Part shown: positions 9,363 to 21,500 of the stretch, one piece after another
How positions within the stretch are numbered: the first letter of the stretch is position 1
Layout of the letters: every line of letters starts with the position of its first letter
Assembly: GCA_014529385.2 (NCBI GenBank)
Contig: CM043966.1
Location: forward strand, 36,928,739 to 36,992,738
Source of the DNA: Adiantum capillus-veneris
Lineage: Eukaryota; Streptophyta; Polypodiopsida; Polypodiales; Pteridaceae
Reading direction: 5' to 3'
Length of the DNA: 64,000 nucleotides
Position numbers and translations under genes: made by a program
The notes under the pieces: model-generated
Databases searched by the model: none
Seen by the model: the letters and a program-made list of their open reading frames with translations, nothing else
What the model was told of the DNA's origin: nothing

Positions 9363-10257
9363 ATGCGGTGGGCGAACATCTTGTCACAGTTTCACTTCCA
9401 GATTGTCCATGTGCACGGACAAAAGAATGTGGTGGCAGATGCTTTGTCTCGGAAGCCGTTGGTTCTGGCTATTTCCGCGATACATCATAGGAGCTTCGAG
9501 GATATGGTCGATCAGTATGTCACAAATACAGATTTTGTAGATATATTTTCACACGGATACGGGATGGGGAGACAGTAGAGCAGGATACTCCATTCGGGAA
9601 GGCTACTTGATGAGAAAGACTATGTTGTGCGTTACACAGCCGTTGAGGGAAAAGGTTATGACTGAATGCCACTGTCCACCTTTTACGGGTCACCGTGGCA
9701 TTGCTACCACCATGGAAGGGGGTAGAGAGATACTTCTTTTGGCCGAGACTCAAAAAGGATGTGGAAGAGTTTGTGCGCAATTGCTTAGTATGCCAGAAGG
9801 TCAAGTTTGACAGGCATAAGGCACAGGAATTGTTACAGCCTTTATCCATACCCAGACATTCTGCGAAAGTATTGAAATGGATTTCATTTTTGATCTCCCG
9901 AGAACACAAAATGATCACGATGATTTTCCGATACATGGCACGTCTAAGACGATTGTCTCCGACAGAGACCCCAGATTTATGAGTTTGTTTTGGAAGGCAA
10001 TTTGGGAGAACATTGGCACGCAGTTGCAGTTCTCGTCATCGTTCCACTCGCAAACTAATGGGCAATCTAAGATTGCAAATTCAGTGGTTCTAGATTTATT
10101 GAAGTCTTATATCTTAGATCAGAAGACTCAATGGGAAAAGTACTTAACTTTGGTGGAAGTTGCCTACAATAACACGATACACTCTTCGACGGGGAAGACG
10201 CCATTTGAGATTGTTGAAGGTGCTGCGAAGGTTCCACCCTTCCTAAGCACGAGATAA
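9363..10257 (+). pseudogene. Element B integrase, catalytically dead
   Basis: Integrase pieces. The pre-domain HVHGQKNVVADALSRK comes first. An H2C2 zinc region follows across two frames (GHRGIATTM ... CLVCQK, about 9660-9805). The core has MDFIFDLP (first Asp) and SDRDPRF (second Asp). The segment between the two Asp motifs is about 30-40 residues shorter than in intact relatives. The third catalytic residue, Glu in (D/N)GQSE, is Lys here (codon AAG at 10069-10071). The core therefore cannot work. Confidence 0.87.
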
Positions 10258-10299
10258 GGTTTTTTGAAGCCGATGAATATACGCGAGATTTGGATACAG

Positions 10300-10850
10300 C
10301 TTTTGCCAAGGTTCGCGAGACTTTGCAAAAGTCTCAAGAACGACACGCCATCGTCACGACTTGAAATTGAAGGAGGATGATTGGGTGCTCTTACGTTTTG
10401 AGAAGGCACGCCTAAGAAAGAAAAAGGGAAAGGAGAGGCTTTTTCCAAAGCTTAGTATGTGATACTACGGACCTTTCCAAATCACTCAAAAGATAAATGA
10501 TGTCTCCTTCCGATTGAAACTGCCAGATACTTGGGAGGATTCACAACACATTCCATGTGAGTCTCTTGAAACCTTTTAAGGGTGATGTGTCTAATGATGG
10601 GGAGCCTGATGAGCAACCCGAAGTAGAAGAAAACGAGGAGACCCTTGTTCCTAAACAGATTTTTTCACATAAGGATACCAAGAAAGGTAAAGTCTGAAGG
10701 CGGTTCTTGGTTAAGTTCAAGAACTATCCTGCATTGGATGCGAAGTGGATGGAGGAGAAGGACCTAGCAGATACTCCTCAGATTGTGAAACTTTACCTCG
10801 ATGCTTTTGGTTTAGCATTGTCTATTCCAAACGGAACCCAGAATTCAGCT
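10300..10850 (+). pseudogene. Element B integrase C-terminus and chromodomain
   Basis: Fragments after the integrase core end with a chromodomain: RRFLVKFKNYP..DAKWMEEKDL at about 10698-10770, the (W/F)LVKW...W pattern of plant chromovirus integrases, which guides integration towards certain chromatin. A TGA just upstream (near 10697) breaks the frame. It places B in the chromovirus branch of Ty3/gypsy. Confidence 0.82.
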
Positions 10851-11354
10851 TGGCCGCAGATCTGGTGTAGTGGGATCCACAAGAGGGGAGTCACTCCGCT
10901 CCTTTGTCAACAGATGCCTTGATTTTGATACTAAAGTCATTGATGTCTCTTTGAGCTTCAGGGATACTGAGAGCTGACGAATGGAATTCCTAATAATGAT
11001 ATTGATTTGTTCTTGACTTCTTTTGAGTGCAGGAACTGATAGAGGAAATGACTACAGCATTTTGGTCTGATTGATCTCGAATAGACATGGTTGCAATAGG
11101 GGTTAGTCAATCGAACATCGATGAGGTCCCGATTGGACCTAGATGTGATTGCTAGCTACATTGCCGATAAATCATGGTCTAAGATCCGAATTAATGTTGA
11201 ATGTCATGTGATGTCCTGTGATGTGACTGTCGATTTGGTACATGTGCTAGATGTGTGTTCCTAGAACGTAGGTACTAACAGTCAGTGTCTGATAAGACGG
11301 TTTATGGCTTCTGTCGGTTTTGCAGGCGTAATCGCGGTCGATTACAATGCTTTC
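10851..11354 (+). other. Element B 3' untranslated region
   Basis: About 500 bp between the chromodomain and the polypurine tract with no convincing ORF. It probably carries RNA 3' sequence only. Confidence 0.6.
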
Positions 11355-11364
11355 AAGAGGGGGG
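11355..11364 (+). promoter_or_regulatory. Element B polypurine tract
   Basis: Purine run AAGAGGGGGG two bases before the 3' LTR start (TGTCACAAAG at 11367). Confidence 0.88.
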
Positions 11365-11366
11365 TA

Positions 11367-11666
11367 TGTCACAAAGTGATGACATGGCTACCAACAACAG
11401 AAACCCTAATTTCTGCCAGAAACCCTAAAATTCCTGCAAACCCTAATTTCTGCCAAAAACCCTAATTTTGCAGAAATCCTAATTTCTAGAAACCCTAACC
11501 CTAACCCTAACTACTGGCTGAAACCCTAAGTGGCAAGAAACCCTAAAAGCAGGCGCTCATGCCACGTGGCAGTAGTGTACGGATTTTTCGGGATTTTTCG
11601 GAAGTGGAAAAGCCCAGCTAGCGACGCTAATCTCTTGCTTTTTCTCCTCTTGGTAACGCAAGGAAT

Positions 11667-11719
<53 letters not shown>

Positions 11720-11758
11720 GAAATGAAATGAAATGTTATATTAACGTCTTCAAAAGGC

Positions 11759-11807
<49 letters not shown>

Positions 11808-12119
11808 TTTGTTCTAAAGCTTTTGGGGCTCTGCTTTTGGGCATCCCTTGTAACCTTTAAATTAGTGGCTTAGGGCTCACTTCTCAGAGCATCTGGATGC
11901 AGAGTCTGAGAGCAAAACCCTAACCGCTCTCTTGTACTTTGATGATTGATTCAGACATAAAGAAATACCGAGAGGGGCGCCAGTCTTTGGGGCCAATATC
12001 TCTAGGCACGGAACTCCGCCGGACCAGTGCAAATCTATTGTGATCTGTGAATTGTTTTGAAGTGGTTATTTGGTGCTATCGCGATTGATTCTTGACTTGG
12101 AGTGTCCAAGTCTATTACA
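11367..12119 (+). repeat. Element B 3' LTR
   Basis: 753 bp, TGTCAC...TTACA, matching 1216-1908. It is longer because of GA-repeat expansion and a foreign 45-bp segment at 11717-11762 absent from the 5' LTR. Confidence 0.92.
11717..11762 (-). mobile_element. Tiny LINE 3'-end insertion inside the B 3' LTR
   Basis: A segment of three to four AAATG units followed by TTATATTAACGTCTTC(A)AAAGGCCAAA sits between two GA runs and is absent from the 5' LTR. The same sequence, with one mismatch, forms the 3' end of the LINE at 27345-27390. On the minus strand it ends in a (TTTCA)n-like tail. It looks like a severely 5'-truncated LINE copy landed in a GA microsatellite. Confidence 0.75.
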
Positions 12120-12124
12120 CCCGC
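12120..12124. repeat. Target site duplication of element B, right copy (CCCGC)
   Basis: CCCGC directly after the 3' LTR, identical to 1211-1215. Confidence 0.93.
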
Positions 12125-12857
12125 GTTCTTGCTTGTGTACCTTCTAGAATTTTGGTTGACCACCAATTGCTTGCTGTCTCCTTGAGATGCATCCCAACAT
12201 GACGCAACTTGGATTTTTTTATGAAGTTCTCGTTGGCAAATGCAACTTCAAACTGCCTGATGAAAGACAGTGCCTTGGAGATATCTCTCCGTCATCTATA
12301 GTTGCCAAACTTCACATCCTTGTCACCGGATTTGAAAATCCCCATCTTGCGGTGACGTTTGCGGTTATCCCTCTTGAACTAGGGCTTCTCTTTAGTATTA
12401 TGTAGGGAAGTAGTAGGAGTTTTCTTCTTGGGAGAAGATTTACATATTGTATGAGAAGTAGATGTAGTAGTATAGTCAAGAGAGTATGATGGAGCAGAGA
12501 TAGAGACATCCTTGCTTTCGTTAAGCAGAGAAAGTTCTTTTTCTTGGCCCTTACTCTTGGAAGGCCGTTTGTCCTTATCCGGAGATCCCTTGTGCCTTTC
12601 GACACCTCGCACCATCCTCCTCCGGGTTGCTTCCATTGGCAGGATTTTCCTGACGCCCACCGGCGTTTGTTCCTTCTGGCTTCTTGATCTTGTCCAAAAC
12701 CTTTTGGACAACCGACAACGAAATAAGTTGTTGCGATTCCGTGAGTTGAGCTCGCACTTGCTGAAGTTCGTTTTCAGCGATTCTTCCGTGGCTCGTCACG
12801 GTTCTTTCCGTTCCTTCCCGGAATCGTCCTCCTTTGCAGAGAAAGAGAAGAATCCGA
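12125..12857 (-). pseudogene. Element A gag, N-terminal half
   Basis: Minus-strand gag sequence from the primer site towards the B insertion. It has a glutamine- and charge-rich N-terminal segment (12799-12575), a lysine/serine-rich spacer, then a capsid portion with the ETASNWW-type motif near 12150-12185. The frame continues across the B insertion into 1210-1027, so both are one ancient gag. Several frame changes (12711-12379 and 12605-12312 overlap in different frames) show decay. Confidence 0.75.
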
Positions 12858-12868
12858 GCTCTGATACC
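12858..12868 (-). promoter_or_regulatory. Element A primer binding site
   Basis: GCTCTGATACC on the plus strand, i.e. GGTATCAGAGC on the minus strand, two bases from the LTR that starts at 12871. Confidence 0.85.
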
Positions 12869-12870
12869 GC

Positions 12871-14430
12871 TGTCACGAACGGAAGCGCAAACGAATAATC
12901 AACAACCTGAAAATAGATAATCGTTAAACTAAACAGAGTTGAGGGAGAAGTTCGACATAGTATTTGGGACCAGAAGATGGGTTGGTCCCCCCCATTAAAG
13001 AGAATCTTTATTAGAGAAATCTTTTTACAAGCACAAGAACCGAAGAAAAACCCCTCGTTCTTTTCTCAGACTAGATGGTCGATCCTTCCCGTGAGGGAAA
13101 TCCGAGAGACAAGCTCTCAATCCTTTTCCGTTTGTACTCGAAGTCGAAGCTCCGCAAACAATTTCCGAATCCCTTTCCCGGAATTCCAAAGCGTAGGCCG
13201 AGGCCTTCCCGCTTCTCCTTCGTGGTGAAGTACCTTCCTGGGAATCCTTTACCTGTATCCAGCTAGATACCACCTGTTTTGGCCAAATTTCGATAGCATA
13301 ACAGCCCCAAAAAATGGCATAAACCCTTTGATTCCTGCCCAAAATTACTAAATTCAGCACGCTGTATTTACTGGTTTTTGCCATGTTTTCAGTCCTAAAC
13401 AGTCCCCGAACTGGCCTCTACCAGTGGGGCACTGTTCCCAATGGTTCTCGCGCGGCTGAAAAACAATCAATTTACAGCGCATACACAGCACTGAAAACGC
13501 ACCTGTACGGTGAGGTTATGACCCTCACCGGTGCCTCCTTTGGAGTAGCAATTAGCTACCCTTGTTCCTGCTCAAGGAGGCTCTTGCCTCATCACAAAAT
13601 CATGAAACCACACAGTTGTACATCAATCAAATGAAAAGCCCTCTTGTGGGGCATCACATAACTGCACGTAGGGGGAGAGAGAGCAGTGTGTAGTGTGCAG
13701 GGGATCACTCCTAGCACCACACTGTACATAAGAGTGGAAGGAAAGCACTCCATAGCTCTTAACCTGTGACAGCTCTTCAAAATGAGGCCTCCCAGCTTAA
13801 TATTCAGCGCTACCTTCTCTTGCAAGAGGAAAGTACACTAAAATGCTCCACTTGATTACACACATTTTCCCGTTTCGGGGTCCGCCTAAAAATCTCCCGA
13901 TCGGTTGTCCAATTGACTTCACGGCAGAGTTGTAAAATGTTCCCCTTGTCATTCCGAAGATAATGACGCAAACACATTTCACGGCCCAAAATAGCAATTC
14001 CCTAATTTTTAGGAGATGCTTCCATTGGGCTCCCACTGATCATCTGACCATCTATCCTCATTGGGACCACATCCAAAAATGCAATGTGGCCCAACTATCG
14101 CATACTTTCTGTTGGTGATCCCACCTTGACTTTATGCCTTTATTGAGTTCACTTCCTAGTATCCACCAACTTGCTAAGTGCGATGGGGGGACCTACATGA
14201 TCTTGCATTGAGCCTATACATCCTCTTAGTATACTAATTCCAGTGCCGACCAACTTCCCGTCTGCGGGTGAAACTACCATTCACATTGGCCATACAATGT
14301 CCGACCATTTGCAACTTCAAAAAGAGGGTCTCAAAAATAAAACAAAAATCATTGGAAAGAAACCAACAACTAAGGTTAGCAGTTGCCACGTCCTCGTGAC
14401 ATAGTTAACAGCTGCCACGTCCTCGTGACA
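12871..14430 (-). repeat. Element A 5' LTR
   Basis: The LTR begins at 12871 with TGTCACGA, next to the primer site, and ends with the exact inverted repeat TCGTGACA at 14401 or 14430. The last 27 bp (14375-14401) are nearly repeated at 14404-14430, so the outer boundary is ambiguous. The partner LTR lies outside the window, so no target duplication can be tested. No ORF of substance; short ORFs here are in non-coding LTR. Confidence 0.75.
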
Positions 14431-15578
14431 CTATGTCGGTGACGACGGCGATGACGACGATGCACTGAAAACGCAGATGCTGAAATCTGCGAATAGCGGG
14501 CTGAATCTGCAAACGATGTGTGATCTTACCATGCGGCGAGAATCTGCTGCGGGAAGGTGAGATCTGCAAGGTTTGGGGGCTGCGGTGCAGAATCGGACTG
14601 CTGAAAACTGAAAACACTGATGCACAATTGGGACTTGTCGCCGAGAAATTGCAAAACAATTTGTTGTTCCAAAAACGCCAGGACTGATTTGGCATCTGCT
14701 GCAAAAACGCTATGGAATCTGCTGTCGCCAGGCTGATCTGCAACTTGCAAAAATGCTAGGGCTGATCTGCAAACGCTGAAAATGCTAGGCTGTTCTTGAT
14801 GGCTAAAAACGCTAGGTTGTTCTGCCGGGGGTCTTGCTAAGAAGGTGCACTGCCGGACACTTGGTACCTGCTGCCTCTTCTGCCAGAAAGTGCTAGCGCT
14901 AGCTTTCTTATATATTTCCTTAGCCAAATTGCCTTACCCATTTTCCCAACAAAGTCACTTATTAATAATAAGTGAAAAATGGCTAAAATAGGGAAAATGG
15001 GTTCAATGCACTGTAAAAAGCTCTTGATGGCTACTGGCTGTAATCTGATGATCATGTTGTGTGCAACCAGAGGAAATGCAACTACTGTCTGGACATGCAT
15101 GGTCTACGAACAGACTCACAAAGGTGCCAGAACACTTCCTAAGCTAACTGAACCCTTAACATGAAGTAGCTTGTCCACATGCACATAGGGTTAGATGTGC
15201 ACGTGACAAAAAACCAAGGGAAGGTAACATGACAAAGCAATCTCTAGCCTCTCTAATGCATCACCACTCAATCAAACAGAGGAAAAACCCAGTCTATACA
15301 GCTTTATGTTTCCATCAAAGTAGGAACATCAGTTGATCAGAAAAACGGAAATCTTGGTCTAGGGATGGCTGTGTAAGTCCAAAATCTGTAGTGCACCGAC
15401 ACCTCTGACCTGAGGACGATACAGCCCAGTCTTGCCAAATACTGCATAAAGAAAACATCAATCCAGAAGGGCCTATGCCTTGCAACATCTGCTTGAGCTC
15501 TCCACGGGCCTGAAGCATAAGAATCCGAAGCTACATGGACAATGGAACATCTAAGTAGAGGCAGAACCAATAGAGTAA
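14431..15578. other. Spacer with degenerate short repeats
   Basis: About 1.15 kb without a supported gene. 14450-14900 is built of loose repeats combining GATCTGCAA and AAAAACGCTAGG-like words. Short minus-strand ORFs run through it but have no recognisable domain. 15300-15578 has two overlapping short minus ORFs that could be UTR of the host gene; I could not tie them in by splice phase. Confidence 0.5.
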
Positions 15579-18500
15579 TCAAAACCTCCCTCCTGCGAGG
15601 AAGACTCCAGTGCCTCCTGCTGTCAGTTGGAACACCTCTCGTGAGTGGACCTCAGAAGGTCCCACAAGCTGCTAAACTTGCTGAAATATGGACACCTCAG
15701 GCTACTCCATCCATAACTCAGACTGCAAAGCCAATTGTCACTTAGAAATGTCATGTTATGAGGCAGCCACCTTAATTTGCCATACAGCATGCAAAGTCAT
15801 CATAAGTTTAAGCCATCACACAAGGCGCCTGCAAAAACAAACGGAGTTTAGTGGTGCACATCCCATGCTCCATGATGCAACTTATCCGTGGCTACATGTT
15901 GACGGACGCAGCCATATGCCACAAAATGTAACAAACACCCAACCACACCTTGTACAATCATTTGCACAAAGAGAGTCATGTAGGGATAATGTCTAATCTA
16001 ACGGAAGCATCTTGGCATGGGCATGTTTAGGCCTTGTGAATAGGGTCACAATAGTGCCAAACTAAGATACCCTGGTGGCTACATGTCCACATGGGACCCA
16101 GAGCCAGTGTGCATGTGACAAATGCTTGATTAGGGATTTTAGTTTGTAAAGTGTAGCCTTTGCCCGAGGGGAGCAAGTGCAGGCAAAAAAGCAGTCAAGT
16201 AAAAAAGAACAATCTGCTATACAAAATTCCATGGACAGTAATTATCAAGATTTTTGAGACCACTCACCAGAGAAAAGATTCGCTCTGCTGAAAGCATGGG
16301 AAGAATCTGTGGAGGCATCCTGTTGGTTGGCTTATGATCACCAGTCACACGACTCAACATTTCTATTGAGTGATCACAAGACCTGTGATGTTAACAGAGA
16401 GTGGAAAAACAACGCCAGAAAGTTGAGATTAACGAATAACACATGGAAACCCTCTAGTCAAGACTTGAATAACACAACTTACATGCATTTGAATCCATAC
16501 AAAGGTTTGCCAGTGAATATTGCATTCTCTGGCCGTTCAAGCTGTTCTTTAACAAAACGTGCCAACTTCTGCAAGAAGTCAAATTGGGTATCAAACTGTT
16601 AATACTTCAAATTAAGAGGTCAAAACCCTCAACAATTCTTTGAAAGAGGACTTGTGTACAATGCTCTTGCCCTACTAATTTAAAATCTTAAAGGATTCAA
16701 GTAAAACAGCTGCTACATTTTTGGTTTAGAGAAGATAATACATACTAACCATACCTGCAAATCCCGCTTCTCAGCTTTCAGTGCCAAAGCATCCTTTACA
16801 GTTGGCATAACTGTGTCAAGTTCTTGAAGCCTTAATGTAAGCTTTTCAAGCTCTTGGCATAACCTAGCTATAGTTTTGGAATTCTCCTTGGGCTCAAACT
16901 TGTTTGCTTTCAAAGCTTCCTGCATATTTTGCAGCATTCAGTCTGAATATAGTAAACATATGTACACATTTGTGGGCCAAACAAAATTTTGGATGAAAAT
17001 CATAGAGATTAAAGTTGTTTATTATTGTAAACGCTAATGTTTGAAAATCATAGCTGAAGCAAAGGAGTGCAAGGAATATACAAATGCTAGTGAAATACAA
17101 TGAGATGAAAGGTCAAAAATACATTTTTGAATGACTATGAAGTACCAAGAATCAAACAGAGAGTAGCCAACCCATGAAAGTTTCCCTTCAGAAATCCAGG
17201 TTCACTCCATGTGTCAATATAGTCATTTCAAACAAATCAACAAAACGAGAAAAAGGTCATGAATGAGTTCGGATAACATAAAGTCCCTATAGAGGAAGTG
17301 CCCCTTAAAAAAGAAAGTGCTCACCACATTCTACTCAAACCAGAATCATCGATTATCGGTGAGTGAACTCACAAAATAAAAGGCTATCTTTTCTGCAAAA
17401 TGTGAGTGTGCACGCGAGTGCACAATGATGAACCCTCACTTGAGGTTCAAATACCCCTGCATAAACTTTAGGTTCAAATATCCCTGGATCCTATTATGAC
17501 ATGTGCTTTGAATGCTTTGATGATCTTATTTCTCAGCAAAATGCCCTCCATGCAAAATGCAGCAACTCCTTCAGAGAGATCGAAAACGTAGCGGACAACA
17601 CATCACACCCGAAAAGGCGGGGCCATGCTAATTATGCCACTATTTTCCGGGTCAGGATGGGGTCGAATTCAGAGCCATGACAGATTCAAATCGTTGATTT
17701 CATTTGCCAAAGCTAGAAGCTCGGAGAAGAAGGGAATAAAGTGATGCCGTCCACCGTTTTTGTGAGAGGAGTTGAGAAGATAAACGAACATAGCCAGAGT
17801 TCGCCCAAACTGAAGGAGGGAGAGAGACATCATGCAAGGTCATATCCGTCACTGTCATGTTCTTCCTCTCCATAACACCATTCTATTGAGGGGTGTAAGG
17901 GAGAGAGGTTTGCCTTTGAATGCCCTTAAAAGACAAAAGGAATTGAATGGTATAAATTCACCTCTATTGTCAGTTCTCAAGGTAGAGACTTTAGAGTTGA
18001 ATCAACTTATCCAACTTTGAAAGTTAGAGAGAGCTCACACTTCTTAGCCAAAAAAAATCCCCGAATACTTTTAAAAGGATCATCCACAAGTATCAAATAT
18101 TACTTTGATCCACCAAGTGAAACGACCTCCACATGACTTACAAGATCAATATGAGCCACAACTCCAAAATACAAGAGGCATGAAAAGTGGCCTCCTTTGG
18201 AAATGAGTCCCTGTTTTGTTTGCCTTTCACACATGAAGAGCAAGCATGATGAGGCTTGTGAAACTTGGGTAAGCCAATAGCCATATTCGTGGAAACAAGA
18301 TACTACAAGGTAGCAATGGGAACATGACCAAAGGGAGAGTGCCAAAGAATGCTCTCATCATCTATGAGATAAGTGCTTCAGAAAAGGTGAACAAGTTGCA
18401 AATGTGCCTCCTGCAACTAGAAACTAGAAGAGAAAGACTATATATGATACAAGCCGCCTTCTTGACAACCATGAACCACAATAGAGAGATTCAATCTATC

Positions 18501-21500
18501 AATCACTTCAATTAATTCATCATCAAAGTAGACTCCAAGACCTTTAGAAGTTGCTTCAGGGATAAAGAAGAGGTCAGTTGAAAACCGCGGCACATGTAGT
18601 ACAACCTTCAAGACAGCATGCAAAGTAGAAAGTAGAATTATCACCAATGTGAAATAATGAAGAGAAAGTCCGATTCTCCCTGTTGTGAGGAGTGTAAGAC
18701 ATATGAGAGGATGCCCCATTGCAAGAATCCATTCACAACCTAGTTTTCTGTCTTTCCAGGCAACTTGATGGCTTATGCCATAAAATTTCGTTCTCTCTTC
18801 AGAGAGAGCTTTGGGCCTTTGTCTAGGGTGATAAATTACACTTATCAAAGGTCCTTCCAACTTTTCTAGCTAGAGTTACAGAGACACAAACATGCTTTAT
18901 TACAGAGTTCAACACACCCTCACGGAGGACCTATTCAAAAGAAGGTGACAAATTACTTCCAGAGCAGTAATCCTCAGCAGGACCACATGGGACTCTCCAA
19001 GAAAGAGCTACAAAGATTGGTAGATCTCGGCACAACCCTCGTCCCTCATCGCCACATCCAGGCAAGTCTTAAGGACGTAGATAAACTCCTACGAGGTTCT
19101 TTACAAGAGAGGAGATGGATGCCATGATGCAAAAGCCTGAGACATGGGATTTGCAGGAACAGTCTACTCTAGAGATCAAGCTTTGGGAGGTATTCTACCG
19201 GCTGGCACTATTTATTCATTTGTTCATTTACATTTTTAGCATTTTTTACTTTAGTCTTTTGTATTATAGGTCTTTTAGGCCTTTTGCAAACGCAAATAAA
19301 CATTTATTTAATCTCTCATCGGTTCAAGCACACATACATCTATATTCTCAGTAAATTTCAAGAGATGCAAACTATGCAAGATACGAACAGACACAGGCAT
19401 TGGAATATGCAAGACCAACACAAAGACTGGCATCAAGCATGGACCTGTTGTGACCAAGGCGAAGTCCCACATTGGCACTTAGGGTAAGGAGGAGCTGAAC
19501 TTACATCAATTGCCTGTACAACTGCATCATCGTCCATCAAGTCCACTGTTCCAACAAGCACATCCTTCTTAATAGAAGCCTGATCAGGACCATCTTCAGC
19601 TACATCGTTGGGAGCTGATGTGCTCTCTCCCTCCCTCCTCTGCTTTTTGTCTAGATTGCTTGTAGAAGTGGCTTCATTTACAGGCTTATCATCGGATGAG
19701 GGTGTTAACAATGGAGAACCATCTCCAAAACCTTCAAAAATCTTCACTAACTTGTCTGCAGGATCCGTTGCTCCTGGCTTTGACCGTTCTTCTTGATGAC
19801 CAGATAATTTAAGAATACTCCTACCAAAAAGTCCAAAGTCTTTTTGAACCTATGCAACAATAATTGTCTCAGATCTCGACTATATAAATGCAATGCATAC
19901 AAAATACCACAAACTAAAATTTTGAGAATTAATCAGCGGGGACATGAATAGGATGCCACAGTTAATAAGAATCAAAAAATAAGCAGGTAAGACACAAAAT
20001 AAGACCCAAAAAAGCTGCCATGTTGAATAATCCTTACAAAATCAGCTCAGGCGAACCTTCAACATTCGAACATGATAAGCAGGAAGAAAAGAACTTGATC
20101 TCTGAGAGCATTTAAAGAAAACATGACAGTTACCTTTTCAAGCTCCTTGTTGTGCTTTTCAATGGCATCCTTCAGATCTTTAGTGAGCTCGTCCAGCAAT
20201 TGGGGGCTGAGGTCTTCCAAAGAATTAAGCTTTGTTTGTGGCATAAGCATCTGAAGCTGCATCTGAAAAAATAAGACAGGATTAATGAGTAGAACATTTG
20301 TTAAAATGTCAAATTTGAATACAGGATTAATGAGGTTAACATTGATAAAAGGAGGTCCAGTTTGAATGACTGCATTTTGAAACTGAAAGTGCTTGTCTAC
20401 TTGATCAGCAGCCTTGCATACCCAGACTAAAATGAGCAAGAAACACGCCAGTCCTGCTCAACCCCAAAAGCTCACTTCTGAGAAGACTAAAGGAATGGTG
20501 TGGTTATCGTTCAGATTGTATTCCTCGACATGTTGATCACACAATAGATGTGGCATAAGGTTTTGTTAAAAGAAGAAAAGAGCTTTACACTCAGGTTAAT
20601 CCTCCTGGTTGAAGGGCGCCTCTATAGACCTTCTTCATGAGGATAGTGAGTTTAATAACAAATACAGTCCTTTCCAACTCGGGCTTCCTGATTTGGAAGA
20701 GCCAATTTCAGAAATAAAGTGATAATATCTGCCATTCAGCAACGAGCTATTGAGCACCCAATAATGTAAATTTCCCCTACCTCCGTATTATCACAGGTCA
20801 AAAGCTGCAAAGAACTGCCAAAACTGACTAGTGAGAAAACACGAATTGGCTGTTGCATTATCACTAGAGGAGCAAATGACAATCCTAGGGCCAAACAAGG
20901 GCTAGTTGCTTTAGCGCAAAAGCAGCAACCATCCCTTGCATAGATTGGAGACACAATCCGGGCGCTAGAAAATATGGAGGAAACTTTGAGTTGATAACTA
21001 CCGAAACCTATCAGTTTCTTGGTGGAGATTCACACTTGCACATAAGCCACATGCTTCAAAACGTTGTTGTCGCATAACACAAACCTGCTTAAAGAACTTG
21101 CTGCCAATTCGGAAGAAAACAAACTACAAGTTCAAGTTCTAGATCTGTGAGCAAAATTTGCAACAATGTGTTAATGCATCCAGGTCAATGTTCTGCAGAC
21201 TAATTCTCAATCTCAAAAGTATGCTTGGAAAAGTCTCCACACATTTGGAATCGAAAATTTCTTTTGTGCTGAGTAGAAACAATGTCGCAGATCTTTGTAA
21301 AGCCCTCTTATTTTGTTGTTCATTGAGAAGGACTTCATGGCGAATGTAGCAAACCTGGCTCTCAGGAGTTAGGAGTGAAGGAGGTACAAGTGAACCAGTC
21401 AAGGACACCCTTGAAGCTCTTCTGGAACCAGCGGATAATCTCTTCAGATGTAACTGAAGTTCAATCATATTTGACTCCATTTTTTCGCAAGCCTACAGTT

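Larger units (their letters stand above)
1216..12119 (+). mobile_element. Element B: full-length Ty3/gypsy chromovirus, degenerate and itself interrupted
   Basis: Complete LTR retrotransposon with 5' LTR, initiator-Met-type primer site, gag-protease-RT-RNase H-integrase-chromodomain order, polypurine tract and 3' LTR, flanked by CCCGC duplications. The span is 10.9 kb, of which 4148 bp are the later insertion C plus one 5-bp duplication. It interrupts the gag of element A: joining the A sequence on either side (12125 down, then 1210 down) keeps one gag frame across the junction. All coding domains carry frameshifts, stops or deletions, so it is not autonomous. LTRs begin TGTCAC and end TTACA. 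Confidence 0.93.

Noticed and set aside
15315-15582. Two overlapping minus ORFs considered as further host exons
   Set aside because: No splice sites in phase with exon 12 or 13 were found; kept as spacer or possible 3' UTR.
16268-16319. Shorter version of exon 12 starting at ACAG|GATGCC
   Set aside because: Phase-compatible, but it drops the SCD motif; the upstream acceptor at 16383 gives a fuller family-like C-terminus.
16309-16602. 97-codon plus-strand ORF
   Set aside because: Antisense to exons 11 and 12 of the host gene.
20736-20954. Possible extra exon of the host gene on the minus strand
   Set aside because: A donor-like GAG|GTAGGG exists, but there is no fitting acceptor or phase, and exons 7 and 8 already join in phase.
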